The notes beneath the pieces are model-generated. The model was not told where the DNA came from and searched no databases. It saw nothing but the letters and a program-made list of their open reading frames with translations. Positions 1 to 7,524 of a stretch of DNA of 33,764 nt are shown here, piece by piece. Origin of the DNA: CAZKEG01 sp964601575 (lineage in GTDB: Bacteria; Desulfobacterota; Thermodesulfobacteria; Thermodesulfobacteriales; Thermodesulfatatoraceae); the NCBI GenBank assembly GCA_964601575.1, contig CAZROA010000105.1, positions 1 through 33,764 on the forward strand. The letters run 5' to 3'. The translations under genes and the position numbers were made by a program. Every line of letters starts with the position of its first letter. The first letter of the stretch is position 1.

Positions 1-127
1 CCGCCCATCCCTTCGTCGAAAGGACTCGCGTAATAGCACTCGTCAACGTCGTCTTCCCATGGTCAATGTGACCAATCGTCCCAATGTTCAGGTGCGGCTT
101 CCGCCTCTCAAACTTCTGCTTGCTCAT
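1..127 (-). CDS. tuf: Elongation factor Tu, N-terminal fragment (cut by window edge)
   Basis: The first 42 codons read from the minus strand match the start of EF-Tu: a basic N-terminus (MSKQKFERRKPHLN) followed by the P-loop GTPase motif GHIDHGKTTLT. EF-Tu is the GTPase that brings aminoacyl-tRNA to the ribosomal A site. The rest of the gene lies beyond position 1. The start ATG at 125-127 has a near-perfect Shine-Dalgarno, AAGGAGGT, a few bases upstream. It lies 16 bp downstream of the fusA stop, the usual last position of the str operon. Identity is secure from motif plus context. Confidence 0.95.
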   Translation of the reverse strand, partial: MSKQKFERRKPHLNIGTIGHIDHGKTTLTSAITRVLSTKGWA

Positions 128-143
128 CTCGCTCTACCTCCTT

Positions 144-2231
144 TTAGGCTGCAAGCTTGGCCTTGCGCACTATCTCATCGGCCAGTGGAGCAGGCATCCT
201 CTCATAGTGAGAGAACTGCATGGTAAACGTGGCCCGCCCCTGTGTCTTAGACCGGAGTTCTGTAGCATATCCAAACATTTCTGCCAAGGGGACCAGGGCC
301 TTTATGACTCGCACCCCTGGGCGCTGTTCCATGCCCTGGACCTTACCACGCCGCGAAGAGATATCACCCAAAACATCGCCGAGATACTCCTCAGGCGTAA
401 CCACCTCAAGCTTCATCACCGGCTCAAGGAGCACCGGTTGAGCCTTGGCCGCCGCTTCCTTAAAGGCCAAAGAGCCGGCAATGGCAAAGGCAAGCTCTGA
501 AGAATCCACCTCGTGGTAGCTACCATCTACCAGGCGCACCTTCACATCCACCATTGGATAGCCAGCAAGCACCCCTTGCTCCATGGCCTCCCGCACACCC
601 TTTTCCACCGCCGGGATATATTCCTTGGGGATGGCTCCGCCGACGATCTCTGAGACGAATTCAAAACCCTTTTCCGGATTGGGCTCGATAATAATTTTTA
701 CGTGACCATACTGACCGCGACCGCCGGTCTGCTTGATATATTTACCCTCGGCTTCGGCCGGGAGAGTAATGGTCTCTTTATAGGCCACCTCTGGCCGACC
801 CACGTTGGCCTGAACCTTAAACTCGCGGGTGAGACGATCGACAATGATCTCCAAGTGAAGCTCACCCATGCCCCAGATCAAGGTCTGGCCGGTCTCATGG
901 TCGGTGACCACCCGAAAAGAGGGATCTTCCAGGGCAATCTTCTGAAGGGCAATGGAGAGCTTCTCCTGATCGGCCTTGGTCTTCGGCTCGATGGCCACGG
1001 AGATCACCGGCTCCGGGATCTCAAGGGACTCAAGCTCAATGGGATGGGCCTCGTCGCAAAGGGTATCACCCGTGGTAGTCACCCGCAGGCCCAAAGCGGC
1101 GACGATGTCTCCGGCCTCGGCCTCAGTGATCTCTTCCCGCCGATTGGCGTGCATCCGTACCAGACGACCGATGCGCTCCCGCTTGCCCTTGGTAGCGTTA
1201 TAAACCGACATGCCACTTTCAAACCGACCGGAGTAGATACGCAGATAAGTAAGGGTCCCAACATAGGGGTCGGTCATGATCTTGAAGGCCAAGGCGGCTA
1301 AAGGGGCATCTGGATCGGTGATCCGTTCTTCTACCTCACCTGTCTCTGGGTTAATACCTTTGACCGGCGGAATATCTATCGGAGAGGGAAGATAGTCGAT
1401 GATAGCATCAAGCAAAGGCTGGACACCCTTGTTCTTAAAGGCCGAACCGCAGAGTACCGGAACCCCCTTTAAAGTGATGGTGGCTTCACGAAGGACCTTT
1501 TTGATCTCTTCCGGGGTGATCTCTTCCCCCTCAAGGTATTTGACCATGATCTCTTCGTTGATATCCGCCAAGGCCTCGAGCAAACGCACCCGATACTCTT
1601 CAGCCTTGTCCTTGAGTTCTTCCGGGATCTCTTCGTAGTGATATCGCGCCCCAAGGGTAGACTCATCCCAGACGATGGCCCGCATCTCGATCAAGTCGAT
1701 TACTCCGCAGAAATGCTCCTCTGCCCCGTAAGGGATCTGGACCGGAATTGGATTGGCCCCCAAACGGGCCTTCATCTGTTCTAGACAGGATTCAAAATTG
1801 GCCCCGATGCGGTCCATCTTGTTGATGAAGGTGATTCGCGGGACACCATATTTATCCGCCTGGCGCCAAACGGTTTCTGACTGGGGCTCCACCCCACCTA
1901 CGGCACAGAAGATGACCACTGCCCCGTCAAGTACTCGAAGGGCACGCTCTACCTCGACGGTAAAATCTACGTGACCAGGGGTGTCGATGATGTTGATGCG
2001 ATGGTCCCGCCAGAAACAGGTCGTCGCCGCGGAGGTAATGGTGATGCCGCGCTCCTGTTCTTGCGGCATATAGTCCATGGTGGCTGTACCTTCGTGCACC
2101 TCGCCAATCTTATGGGTTCGACCGGTGTAATATAGGATACGCTCGGTAGTCGTGGTCTTCCCGGCATCGATATGGGCCACGATACCGATGTTTCTGGTCT
2201 TTTTAAGCCTTTGTAACGCCTCTCTCTTCAT
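144..2231 (-). CDS. fusA: Elongation factor G (str operon copy)
   Basis: A 695-residue protein of normal EF-G length; EF-G is the GTPase that drives tRNA-mRNA translocation and helps recycle ribosomes. Visible motifs are the P-loop AHIDAGKTTTTER (about residues 20-32), the switch I stretch ending QERGITITSA, DTPGH (G3) and NKMD (G4). The C-terminal domains carry the canonical domain IV loop GGRGQYGHV and the DGSYHEVDSSE segment, both features of a translocation-competent EF-G. It lies between rpsG and tuf in the conserved str order. The region just before the ATG (AAGGGG) is only a weak ribosome binding site. A second, divergent EF-G is at 14470-16527. Confidence 0.97.
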   Translation of the reverse strand: MKREALQRLKKTRNIGIVAHIDAGKTTTTERILYYTGRTHKIGEVHEGTATMDYMPQEQERGITITSAATTCFWRDHRINIIDTPGHVDFTVEVERALRVLDGAVVIFCAVGGVEPQSETVWRQADKYGVPRITFINKMDRIGANFESCLEQMKARLGANPIPVQIPYGAEEHFCGVIDLIEMRAIVWDESTLGARYHYEEIPEELKDKAEEYRVRLLEALADINEEIMVKYLEGEEITPEEIKKVLREATITLKGVPVLCGSAFKNKGVQPLLDAIIDYLPSPIDIPPVKGINPETGEVEERITDPDAPLAALAFKIMTDPYVGTLTYLRIYSGRFESGMSVYNATKGKRERIGRLVRMHANRREEITEAEAGDIVAALGLRVTTTGDTLCDEAHPIELESLEIPEPVISVAIEPKTKADQEKLSIALQKIALEDPSFRVVTDHETGQTLIWGMGELHLEIIVDRLTREFKVQANVGRPEVAYKETITLPAEAEGKYIKQTGGRGQYGHVKIIIEPNPEKGFEFVSEIVGGAIPKEYIPAVEKGVREAMEQGVLAGYPMVDVKVRLVDGSYHEVDSSELAFAIAGSLAFKEAAAKAQPVLLEPVMKLEVVTPEEYLGDVLGDISSRRGKVQGMEQRPGVRVIKALVPLAEMFGYATELRSKTQGRATFTMQFSHYERMPAPLADEIVRKAKLAA

Positions 2232-2270
2232 CTCTTTTCAACCCCTTAAACCCAAAACTACAAACACAAA

Positions 2271-2300
2271 GAATGGGGAAACTATAAAGTCTCCCCATTC
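2271..2300 (-). promoter_or_regulatory. Hairpin in the rpsG-fusA intergenic leader
   Basis: A perfect 9-bp inverted repeat (2271-2279 with 2292-2300, 12-nt loop) lies in the 92-bp gap between rpsG and fusA. In the transcribed strand it is followed by a T-rich stretch (TTTGTGTTTG). It could be a weak attenuator or a processing or ribosomal-protein binding site. The sequence shows only the hairpin and the T-rich tail. Confidence 0.5.
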
Positions 2301-2323
2301 TCAAAATGGGAAAAATTATGACC

Positions 2324-2797
2324 TTACCACCGGTAATGGGCAAAGGCCCGGTTGGCCTCTGCCATCCGGTGGGTGTCTTCGCGTTTCTTTATGGCCGCAC
2401 CGCGATTATGATAAGCATCCCAAAGCTCAGCGGCCAGACGTTCCACCATGGTCTTTTCCGGACGCTGCCGCGCGGCCTGAATAATCCAACGGATGGCCAA
2501 AGCCCGCTGCCGCTCTGGACGCACCTCCACCGGCACCTGATAAGTGGCTCCCCCCACTCGGCGAGAGCGTGTCTCAAGCAGCGGCTTTACGTTTTCCATG
2601 GCCTTTTCAAAGATCTGGAGCGGATCTTCGCCTTTGCTCTTCTGACGAAGACGTTCCAAGGCCTCGTAAAAGATGCGACGAGCTATACTCTTCTTGCCAT
2701 CGATCATCAGACTGTTGATAAACTTGGCCACCAAAACGCTACCATATTTAGGATCTGGTGGAACTTCTCTTTTCGGAACCGGCCCTTTACGCGGCAT
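2324..2797 (-). CDS. rpsG: 30S ribosomal protein S7
   Basis: 157 residues, the usual S7 length. The N-terminus MPRKGPVPKREVPPDPKYGS, the LIDGKKS-type segment (MIDGKKSIARRIFYEAL) and the VGGATYQVPVEV motif are diagnostic of S7. S7 initiates assembly of the 30S head by binding the 3' domain of 16S rRNA and contacts mRNA near the E site. It starts 14 bp after the rpsL stop and belongs to the same str transcript. In E. coli S7 also represses this operon; whether that holds here cannot be seen, though a hairpin follows the gene. Confidence 0.97.
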   Translation of the reverse strand: MPRKGPVPKREVPPDPKYGSVLVAKFINSLMIDGKKSIARRIFYEALERLRQKSKGEDPLQIFEKAMENVKPLLETRSRRVGGATYQVPVEVRPERQRALAIRWIIQAARQRPEKTMVERLAAELWDAYHNRGAAIKKREDTHRMAEANRAFAHYRW

Positions 2798-2811
2798 ATG
2801 CTCTTACCCTC

Positions 2812-3183
2812 TTATTTAGGTTTTTTCGCTCCGTATTTTGAACGAGACTTGCGACGATCTTGCACACCAGCGGCGTCAAGGGCGCCACGAATGATCTTAT
2901 AACGTACACCCGGGAGATCCTTGACACGCCCACCGCGCACCAGGACCACCGAGTGTTCCTGAAGATTATGCCCGATGCCGGGAATGTAGGCCGTGACCTC
3001 GATCCCGTTGGTCAAACGCACACGGGCCACCTTCCGCAAGGCGGAATTCGGTTTTTTGGGTGTAGTAGTATAGACACGGGTACAAACTCCACGCCTTTGC
3101 GGACAGCTCTGCAAGGCCGGAGATTTCGACTTCGACTTCCTCTTTTCCCGACCGAGCCTCACTAACTGATTGATCGTCGGCAT
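2812..3183 (-). CDS. rpsL: 30S ribosomal protein S12
   Basis: 123 residues from the ATG at 3181-3183 (MPTINQLVRLGR). An in-frame TTG two codons further upstream is rejected because the GAGG Shine-Dalgarno sits about 7 nt before the ATG but almost on top of the TTG. S12 shapes the decoding centre. Visible motifs are CTRVYTTTPKKPNSALRK (the lysine of the TPKKPNS stretch is the classic streptomycin-resistance position and is wild type here) and the RGGRVKDLPGVRY segment. The basic C-terminus KSRSKYGAKKPK is typical. It is the first gene of the str operon, with two candidate promoters upstream. Confidence 0.97.
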   Translation of the reverse strand: MPTINQLVRLGREKRKSKSKSPALQSCPQRRGVCTRVYTTTPKKPNSALRKVARVRLTNGIEVTAYIPGIGHNLQEHSVVLVRGGRVKDLPGVRYKIIRGALDAAGVQDRRKSRSKYGAKKPK

Positions 3184-3220
3184 AGGCAAACCTCAAATAA
3201 AAAAGTCAATAACCACCCTT

Positions 3221-3236
3221 AGGGACAAGCGTCCCT
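3221..3236 (-). promoter_or_regulatory. Leader hairpin upstream of rpsL
   Basis: A short inverted repeat AGGGAC/GTCCCT with a four-base loop lies in the predicted 5' leader of the str mRNA, between the proximal promoter and the rpsL start. It is GC-rich and lacks a following T-run, so it is not an obvious terminator. A regulatory or stabilising role is inference. Confidence 0.4.
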
Positions 3237-3249
3237 TACGGGCCGCTGT

Positions 3250-3278
3250 TATATAACGGCCTCTCAAAGAGTTGTCAA
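3250..3278 (-). promoter_or_regulatory. Proximal sigma-70-type promoter of the str operon
   Basis: On the minus strand a perfect -35 box TTGACA (3273-3278) is separated by exactly 17 bp from TATATA (3250-3255). It lies about 65 bp upstream of the rpsL ATG and points into the operon. This is the best housekeeping promoter match in the window. Confidence 0.75.
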
Positions 3279-3341
3279 GCTTTCAAGAGGCCGCTTAATT
3301 TACAAGCTGGTGGAATCACTTCCTAACCAGGAGGTATGTTT

Positions 3342-3370
3342 AGTATAATTGTCCTCCGAGGATTCGCCAA
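3342..3370 (-). promoter_or_regulatory. Distal sigma-70-type promoter of the str operon
   Basis: A second minus-strand match: TTGGCG (3365-3370), 17-bp spacer, TATACT (3342-3347). It sits about 90 bp upstream of the proximal promoter and just past the terminator of the preceding gene run. The spacer holds a short perfect palindrome, TCCTC-G-GAGGA, which could be a binding site. Confidence 0.5.
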
Positions 3371-3383
3371 GGGCTGGTAATAA

Positions 3384-3407
3384 AAAAGGGGCCTAAAGAC
3401 CCCTTTT
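3384..3407 (-). terminator. Rho-independent terminator after the FmdB-type gene
   Basis: An 8-bp inverted repeat (3384-3391 AAAAGGGG with 3400-3407 CCCCTTTT) is followed on the minus strand by an unbroken T-run. It lies about 27 bp past the stop of the zinc-ribbon gene and ends the long minus-strand run that begins at about 9949. It also insulates the str promoters. Confidence 0.8.
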
Positions 3408-3434
3408 CAAACGATCGAGCAAGAAAGTTTGTCT

Positions 3435-3680
3435 CTATTTTTTCTCTGAACCGCTTGCGGCTTCTTTCCCTTTAGATTCCTTCGATTCGCCTTTCTGCCC
3501 CTTTCGGGCATAATCGGTCACATACCAACCAGAGCCCTTGAGGATAAAAGAACTCTGGCTAATAAGCTTGCGAAGCTTGCCCTGACAATGTTCACAGGTG
3601 GTCAATGGTTCATCGGTGATCTTTTGCCAGACCTCGAAACGCCGCCCACAGTTTTCACATTCGTATTCGTAGATGGGCAT
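3435..3680 (-). CDS. FmdB-family zinc-ribbon protein
   Basis: 81 residues from the ATG at 3678-3680, chosen over an upstream in-frame start because GGAGGTG lies 7 nt before it and because FmdB-type proteins begin MPIYEYEC. The N-terminal half is a zinc ribbon with CxxC pairs at residues 8/11 and 29/32. The C-terminus is a charged, low-complexity tail rich in Lys, Glu, Ser and Gly, common in this family. The family is widespread and often annotated as a putative regulatory protein, but its molecular role is not established. It is the last gene of the minus-strand run and lies 22 bp after the HExxH gene. Confidence 0.85.
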   Translation of the reverse strand: MPIYEYECENCGRRFEVWQKITDEPLTTCEHCQGKLRKLISQSSFILKGSGWYVTDYARKGQKGESKESKGKEAASGSEKK

Positions 3681-3702
3681 GGACCACACCTCCTTACTAA
3701 CG

Positions 3703-4227
3703 TTATTGATAAAGCTCATTGAAGGCCTTAAGGACCTCATCAAGCCTCGGAAATTTTAATCCTTGGAGTACTTTCCGGCAAAGGGTATGAACCAATCTCT
3801 CCTCTTCCCAACGCTTGTGGGGCATCATCCAAAAACAGGCCGCAAATTGCATAAAACGAACCATGTGGATCAATTCATGGGTAAAAATATAAAGCAGAAG
3901 GGCATAGAGAAAATCCCTTTCCTCGAGTTTGGCCAATCGACTTTCACGCAAGAAAATAAAGTAAAAATCTCGCCGGCGATGCGGCAAAAGGTCGGCCACT
4001 TCGGCCCTGAGTAATGCGGCCAGGCTATCGGCCGGAAGGGGTAAGGGAAACTCCTGGTCGGTCAGCACTTCGTATTGTAAGGCTCGACAACCCCGCCCCC
4101 CGAGTCGAAAAAAATCCACCACCAATTCTTCCGCCAATGAGGAGGCTTCCCCTAGCAAGGCCCTTTCCAGACGATCCGAGGCCTCTTTCTTTAGGGGACC
4201 TCCCCAGCCGGGTATGATCCAAGCCAT
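3703..4227 (-). CDS. Small HExxH-motif putative metalloprotein
   Basis: I do not recognise a named family. The protein is about 174 residues from the ATG at 4225-4227; the true start is uncertain because no clear Shine-Dalgarno precedes it and it overlaps the 3' end of pheA by about 37 bp. Near residues 117-121 it carries HELIH, the zinc-binding HExxH signature of zincin metallopeptidases. This sits in a hydrophobic helix, with a Glu triplet (EEE) about 20 residues later that could supply a third ligand. It has no signal peptide, so a cytoplasmic or membrane-associated location is likely. The codon pattern resembles its neighbours and it is embedded in the operon, so it is probably a real gene. 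Confidence 0.65.
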   Translation of the reverse strand: MAWIIPGWGGPLKKEASDRLERALLGEASSLAEELVVDFFRLGGRGCRALQYEVLTDQEFPLPLPADSLAALLRAEVADLLPHRRRDFYFIFLRESRLAKLEERDFLYALLLYIFTHELIHMVRFMQFAACFWMMPHKRWEEERLVHTLCRKVLQGLKFPRLDEVLKAFNELYQ

Positions 4228-5285
4228 TCCAGATGAACACAGATCTTTTGCAGTTCTTCCAAACATTCTTTCACAATAGGATCAGTGGCATGTCCTTCAC
4301 AATCTAAAAAGAAGAGATACCGCCAAGGCTCGCTCTTGGCCGGACGACTCTCGATCTTACTGAGGTTAATGCCCCGCTGGGCAAAACAACTCAAGACCTC
4401 AAAGAGGGCCCCTGGCCGATCAGGTACACTGAAGAAGAGAGAGGTCTTGTCTCTTCCGGTTGGTTCGGGATTCATCTTTCCTATGATCCAAAAACGGGTG
4501 ACATTGCCCCGAAAATCTTCGATGTGAGCGGCAACCACCTGAAGATGGTAAGTGCGCGCGGCCAGGGGGCTGGCAATAGCCGCCACCGAAGGATCTACCG
4601 CGGCCCAACGGGCGGCAAAGGCCGTAGAAGATACCTCTTCTACCGCCACCGAGGGGAGATTCTTGCGCAACCACCTTCGGCACTGGGCCAAGGCATGGGG
4701 ATGGGAAAGGACCTTTTTAATGTCTTCACGACGACCGGTCTGATTCAATAGCTCATGGGTGATGGGGACGTAGATCTCGCCACAGATATGGAGCTTATAG
4801 TCAGAAAAGGCATCCAGAGTGGTAGAGACCGTGCCTTCGATGGAGTTTTCCACTGGAACGACCCCGAACTGTACCCGACCGCTCTCTACCTCTTCGAAGA
4901 CATCCAAGACCGATTCAAGAGGCACAAACTCTGCCGCCTGACCAAAAAACTTGATGGCCGCCATGTGGCTAAAGGTGGCCTCAGGCCCCAAGTAGGCCAC
5001 CTTTTGGTATTCCTGGGCCTGACGGCAGGTATTAATGATCTCCAAATAGATGGCCTTAAGGCTCTCTTCCGGAAAGGCCCCTTTGTTTTCTTTAAGGATG
5101 CGTTCGAGTAAAAGGCGCTCACGACCTAGATCAAGGATGGTCCGCCCGAGCTTACGCTTAAGCTCACCTACCTCCCGCACGATCTCAAAACGCCGCTTGA
5201 GACAAGAAAGGATTTGCTTATCCAAGCTGTCTATTTCGTGTCGGAGTTCCTCAAGCCTTTTTTCAATATCCTTTTCTTCACTCAT
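4191..5285 (-). CDS. pheA: Bifunctional chorismate mutase / prephenate dehydratase (P-protein)
   Basis: 364 residues. It converts chorismate to prephenate and then to phenylpyruvate in phenylalanine synthesis. Domain order is an AroQ-type chorismate mutase helix bundle (residues 1-90, with the RRFEIVREVGELKRK stretch) and a prephenate dehydratase domain (about 95-275). The latter starts VAYLGPEATFSH, includes PVENSIEGTV, and ends at the catalytic Thr-Arg-Phe in NVTRFW. A C-terminal ACT domain (about 285-360) carries RPGALFEVL and the ESRP motif that binds phenylalanine, so feedback inhibition is expected. The ATG at 5283-5285 is preferred over an adjacent GTG because AGAGGT is 5 nt upstream. 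It lies between the nuclease and HExxH genes in one run. Confidence 0.95.
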   Translation of the reverse strand: MSEEKDIEKRLEELRHEIDSLDKQILSCLKRRFEIVREVGELKRKLGRTILDLGRERLLLERILKENKGAFPEESLKAIYLEIINTCRQAQEYQKVAYLGPEATFSHMAAIKFFGQAAEFVPLESVLDVFEEVESGRVQFGVVPVENSIEGTVSTTLDAFSDYKLHICGEIYVPITHELLNQTGRREDIKKVLSHPHALAQCRRWLRKNLPSVAVEEVSSTAFAARWAAVDPSVAAIASPLAARTYHLQVVAAHIEDFRGNVTRFWIIGKMNPEPTGRDKTSLFFSVPDRPGALFEVLSCFAQRGINLSKIESRPAKSEPWRYLFFLDCEGHATDPIVKECLEELQKICVHLEWLGSYPAGEVP

Positions 5286-5334
5286 CACCGACCTCTTTTA
5301 TCATAAATTAGCCCCTCTGTAGTTGTTCTCAAGT

Positions 5335-5976
5335 CTACCTACGCCCTGGCCAGGGACGACACTTTTTACATGGACAGTAGCCCTCGAAAAAGGCCTCTTT
5401 CATCTGATGGAAGATGACCAGATTACGCCTTGAAGTATGCCGCCCATAGGGACAATCCGGGCGATGGAAACGTCGCGACTTTTTGTTTCCGATATAGTAT
5501 CGCTCACCATGAAAAAAATCCCCGGCCCAAAGACCTTGCCGTAGGCGAATAGCCCGTCTCTGGTCGCGTAAAAGCCGCTGATAATACTTGGTATTGGGCG
5601 GTGTATAACAAACAAAGGCCAAACCGGCCTTGACCAGTTCCTCTTGGACAAAGGTCCCGTCCGGCAGAAAGACATAAGCCAAGAGCCGACCGAAACGGTC
5701 TTTCTTTTCTTCGGCCCATTCAAGAATTACCCGTTTGCCTTTGACCAACCGAATATTGGCCTTTAAGGCCTCACGACCAAAAGGCTCTCCAGGCTCATCG
5801 TCGTGGCGGATTTCCGGGGCATTGATCCCGGCATAGCGTACCTTTTGGCCGTTTTCAAGGACGATGGTATCGCCGTCGATCACCCAACGGACGTAATGGG
5901 CCTCCTTTTTACCGGCCCCAGCGCTACAGGCCCAAAGCAATCCAAACAGGAAAAAGACGGCTAAAAATCTCCTCAT
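5335..5976 (-). CDS. Thermonuclease-like lipoprotein with C-terminal cysteine cluster
   Basis: 213 residues. The N-terminus is a lipoprotein signal (hydrophobic residues 4-16, lipobox LWAC with Cys17), so the protein should be anchored in a membrane facing the periplasm. Residues about 28-155 form a staphylococcal-nuclease (SNase) domain: DGDT at 34-37, RYAGINAPE at 47-55 and DRFGR at 93-97. The usual D of GIDAPE is N here, a variation that may affect calcium binding. The C-terminal 55 residues (YIGNKKSRRFHRPDC to CPCKKCRP) resemble the metal-binding Cys domain found in Ada and attached to other nucleases, with Cys at 175, 201, 203 and 206. Its ATG overlaps the upstream stop in ATGA, so it is translationally coupled to the beta-lactamase-fold gene. 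Confidence 0.85.
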   Translation of the reverse strand: MRRFLAVFFLFGLLWACSAGAGKKEAHYVRWVIDGDTIVLENGQKVRYAGINAPEIRHDDEPGEPFGREALKANIRLVKGKRVILEWAEEKKDRFGRLLAYVFLPDGTFVQEELVKAGLAFVCYTPPNTKYYQRLLRDQRRAIRLRQGLWAGDFFHGERYYIGNKKSRRFHRPDCPYGRHTSRRNLVIFHQMKEAFFEGYCPCKKCRPWPGRR

Positions 5977-7487
5977 AGGCTCACCTCTTTGAGATTTTCC
6001 GGGATCTTATCACCTAAACGGCGCCTAAAGATCTCCGGATGTCTGGTATGTACCGGGATGACCATCTCCGGAGAAAGGGCCTCGATCAAGGCAAAGATCT
6101 CCTCTTCGGTGGCATGACTTGAGGCGTGTAGAGAAAGCCGCGGCTCCTCTCCCCAGCCAAGGGGGTTAAGCTCAAGATAATTCAGCCAATTTAAAAGGCG
6201 CTTCCGATCAAAGATCTGTTCCTCGGTAAAGGGCTCGCCTTGAGCATGGAGGTAAAAACCTCCTTTCACCACTTCACGAGGGAGATCTAGGAGGTGAGAA
6301 ATATTCCAAAGCCCTAAGGCCAGGACAAAACTACCTGGATCATCAATTATCTCTCGCGAGGTCACCAAAAAAGAGGCATAACGCTCAAGGAGGAATTTCT
6401 CAAGCGGGGAAAGACTGGCCTTGGGTTCAGGATAAAGGCCCAAGGGAGCCTCTATAAGACGGGCAAAGAGAGGACTTTTCGCCGCCTGGACGGCCAAGAT
6501 CAGCCAAAAGTCCCTGGGCAAGACCAACACCCGCCGCCCAGCCTCCGAGGCCGCCAAAAGGAGATTGCGCAAACGTTCAAGGTGAAGAGAAGGAAAATCC
6601 GCCACCACCAGGCGTCCTTTGGCCAGGGAAAGGGCCTCGGAAAAGGCGACAAGCACTTCTCCCTCATCGGTAAGGAGCGGGCGTTCCTCGCCCACATTGG
6701 TCCCTTCCACGATCAGGACTCGAGGACGAAGAGGGCCAAGCCGCCGTAAGAGGGCCTCAAACGAGTCCTCTCCCAGACCAAAACGCAAGTCTCCTGTATA
6801 AAGCACCGCCCCGGCAGGAGTATTGATCTTCACCATAGCCGCCCCGGGGACGGAGTGATACACCGGAAGTAATTCGATCTCTTCTGGGAGCCCCTCTCTA
6901 AGGACCCGGGAAGGGTCAGGGAGACTTACCCCTTCGCCCTCACCCAAGGGCCAAAAATCTCGAAGAGAAGGCGGCACCCGAGGGAGACGAAAGATCCGCC
7001 AACGACGGCTCTGTCGCAAGGCTTGGAGGATGTGATGTCCGGCCTGAGAGCGACTCTCCCTTGGTCTTATGGCCACCCACTCCCGCCAAAATTCTGTCAT
7101 CCCCGAGGCCTGTAGGGCCTTGAGCAAGGCCGCTGTCTCTGGAGTAACAACAATGGGAAGATCTTCTCGCAAAAGACCAAGTAGACCATAATGATCCAGA
7201 TGGGCATGGGTAAGGACCACGCCCTTAAGCTTACAGGGAATAAGGGACAACTTCAGATCAGGCGGGCATAGGTCCGAACGATACCAATCAAAGGGAGGAA
7301 GAAAGCCCAATTTAAAAAAATCCGTAAGCCCGCGAGCCGTCCGTGGTCGTAGAAACTCCTCGAAAAAGAGCCTAAAACGATAAAGGTCCAGCCCAAAATC
7401 AAGGAGTAACCCTTGATCCTCTTGTTCCAGGAGGATCTTGTTCCCTCCAATCTGCCGCAGACCACCGAGTATCCTGATCCTAACCAT
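5973..7487 (-). CDS. RNase J-like metallo-beta-lactamase-fold hydrolase
   Basis: 504 residues. The zinc motif HAHLDH is at 94-99 in THAHLDHYG, followed by YTGDLRFG (the metal-bridging Asp) and an EGTNVG segment resembling the beta-CASP region of RNase J. A late PVHTRHPE could supply a histidine. RNase J proteins are 5' exonucleases/endonucleases of RNA; this one is diverged from the standard RNase J and the substrate cannot be assigned from sequence. It has no signal peptide. It lies 37 bp after folC and is coupled to the SNase lipoprotein. Confidence 0.75.
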   Translation of the reverse strand: MVRIRILGGLRQIGGNKILLEQEDQGLLLDFGLDLYRFRLFFEEFLRPRTARGLTDFFKLGFLPPFDWYRSDLCPPDLKLSLIPCKLKGVVLTHAHLDHYGLLGLLREDLPIVVTPETAALLKALQASGMTEFWREWVAIRPRESRSQAGHHILQALRQSRRWRIFRLPRVPPSLRDFWPLGEGEGVSLPDPSRVLREGLPEEIELLPVYHSVPGAAMVKINTPAGAVLYTGDLRFGLGEDSFEALLRRLGPLRPRVLIVEGTNVGEERPLLTDEGEVLVAFSEALSLAKGRLVVADFPSLHLERLRNLLLAASEAGRRVLVLPRDFWLILAVQAAKSPLFARLIEAPLGLYPEPKASLSPLEKFLLERYASFLVTSREIIDDPGSFVLALGLWNISHLLDLPREVVKGGFYLHAQGEPFTEEQIFDRKRLLNWLNYLELNPLGWGEEPRLSLHASSHATEEEIFALIEALSPEMVIPVHTRHPEIFRRRLGDKIPENLKEVSL

Positions 7488-7524
7488 GCTTCCCTTTAAA
7501 CAAACCCCCGAAGGGACAAAACTA

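Noticed and set aside
702..1301. 199-codon plus-strand frame opposite fusA
   Set aside because: Antisense shadow of a well-conserved fusA sequence.
3184..3189. TTG start adding two residues to S12
   Set aside because: The Shine-Dalgarno spacing fits the ATG at 3181-3183, and S12 proteins begin MPTINQ.
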